Source of the DNA: Dichotomocladium elegans
Taxonomy: Eukaryota > Mucoromycota > Mucoromycetes > Mucorales > Lichtheimiaceae
Length of the DNA: 64,000 nucleotides
Direction of reading: 5' to 3'
Assembly (NCBI GenBank): GCA_025716815.1
Contig: JAIXMN010000006.1
Coordinates: 1,116,001 to 1,180,000 of the forward strand
The position numbers and the translations under genes are program-made. The notes under the pieces were generated by a model. The model ran no database searches. It was given only the letters and a program-made list of their open reading frames with translations, and was not told the origin of the DNA. This document shows positions 62,813 to 64,000 of this stretch, in pieces. Position 1 is the stretch's first letter. The number at the start of each line of letters is the position of its first letter.

Positions 62813-64000
62813 TTCGGTTATTTTCAAAGATTTAGAAATAATATGGTACTAACATAATAAATTTGTCACGTGACTGATATACACCTTCGAAATTGTAAGC
62901 ATACGTAGGAAACGACGCAAGATCAACAATAGTATTACAGATACAAAGAAGAATATTTTAATGGACTGTCCAGAAAAAAGCCTTTGCCAAGCGGTTGTGA
63001 ATATTTTGTTGTCTCAAAATAAATTAGTTTCAGCAATCTAAAACTAAATGGCATTTGTTACAAATTTCATGCATAATGTACTCCATATTGAAAATGCTTT
63101 TCAAACATTCATTTCTAGCAAGATGTTTGTAGATACTTCATTTTCAATAATAAATTTCCTAAGAGAGAAAATTATGGCGCATATAAAGTAAAATGAAATA
63201 TCGCATAAAGACATAAATTTCTCGCATGGATAAAGAGGGCCAGAGACATTCCCGTTAGTCAACAGAAAATATCAGTGTAGCAGTAGCTACAGTGACGGGT
63301 CACTATCGACCGACAACCAAGATACTACAAGGATAACGATCACGATCAAGACCGCATCTCCGGCGACGATATTATGTACCGCACTCACTTTCTCTGTACC
63401 GCGATCGTATATGTATACCACTGTTATTACCCGGCTACTGTTTATTATGTAAACAAGGATGTCCTGTGACGTCGGGCATCCCCACGGTGTATTATTGTAA
63501 TCGTCGTTCTTCTCGTCGCGTTCACGCTTCCCCAACGCTGTATATCAGGTGCTTTTTGTAAATACTCGCACAGCAGTGTCTGTACTGGTACAATCAGCCC
63601 ACTTCTTATTCTTCAACTTATCGCGAAGGTACATGAGCACTTGAATGATGTCACTTTGTGGCGCCCAAAGAAAATGGTGCATAATGTCAGACGTACATTT
63701 TTAAATGTGAAACCATCTTCCTTTCAAAAGACAGGTTAATTCATCCGAATTTTCATAAATTAGCCTTGCCATATGAAGATGTTGACTAAATAAGTTAGGG
63801 AAAGCCTGGATTACTATATTTAACGATGTCTTTACGAGCTTAATGAGTAGTATCCAACTAGGATATATTGTCTGTATGTGATAATGCATACAGCTTTTAC
63901 GAATACATTATGTTAGAGTAAAGCAAGCTGTCCACGACATATGACGCTGTTCGCAGCCAGTGGAGAATTAGGTAAGCCTATGCGTACCAAAACCTTTATT
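62813..64000. other. AT-rich right end, no recognised gene
   Basis: Two minus-strand frames (63889-63701, starting MHYHIQTIYPSW; and 63535-63287, starting MGKRERDEKNDD) are open but carry no domain I recognise and could not be joined. The stretch 62900-63230 is strongly AT-rich. A GTCACGTGACT motif lies near 62867. Confidence 0.4.

Overview
The window is nuclear DNA of a filamentous fungus, most probably an early-diverging one (Mucoromycota, perhaps Mucorales). The evidence is inferential. Genes carry many short introns, mostly 50-80 bases. The gene set is broadly fungal: a cytochrome b5-acyl-CoA dehydrogenase fusion, class V myosin, a GATA factor with a DUF1752-like N terminus, a ferric reductase and a Psr1-like phosphatase. 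The Tc1/mariner transposase relics are of a type I associate with Mucoromycota. No species can be named from the sequence.

Layout. 1-9 kb: a FAS1 (fasciclin) protein cut by the left edge, a decayed Tc1/mariner transposase, a cytochrome b5-acyl-CoA dehydrogenase followed closely by a flavin monooxygenase, then a convergent SET-domain protein. 9-22 kb: an NmrA-like oxidoreductase, glycine cleavage H protein divergent from an 18-exon 5-oxoprolinase, an unrecognised gene, and a DMT/SLC35-like transporter. 22-37 kb: a Psr1/CTD-type phosphatase, Prp40, and cohesin SMC3. SMC3 lies between two further transposase relics in opposite orientation. 37-56 kb: class V myosin, Pms1, a two-finger GATA factor, a ferric reductase and the NSUN5/Rcm1 rRNA methyltransferase. 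57-64 kb: a copia protease scrap, tRNA-Met, a decayed Ty3/gypsy element with both LTRs, a solo LTR nested inside one of them, and tRNA-Gly.

How the genes relate. Most are unlinked housekeeping genes, and splice phases could be closed exactly for nearly all of them. Two points stand out. First, the SMC3 protein has Ala-Leu at positions 105-106, where the cohesion-establishing acetyl-lysine pair sits in other SMC3 proteins. Second, the GATA factor and the neighbouring ferric reductase share exact ATCWGATAA elements. This is the consensus of iron-regulatory GATA factors, and five copies lie within 6.1 kb (47.18-53.25 kb), which suggests a local iron-response module. Three introns use GC-AG splice sites. 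Transposon relics fill the longer intergenic stretches.
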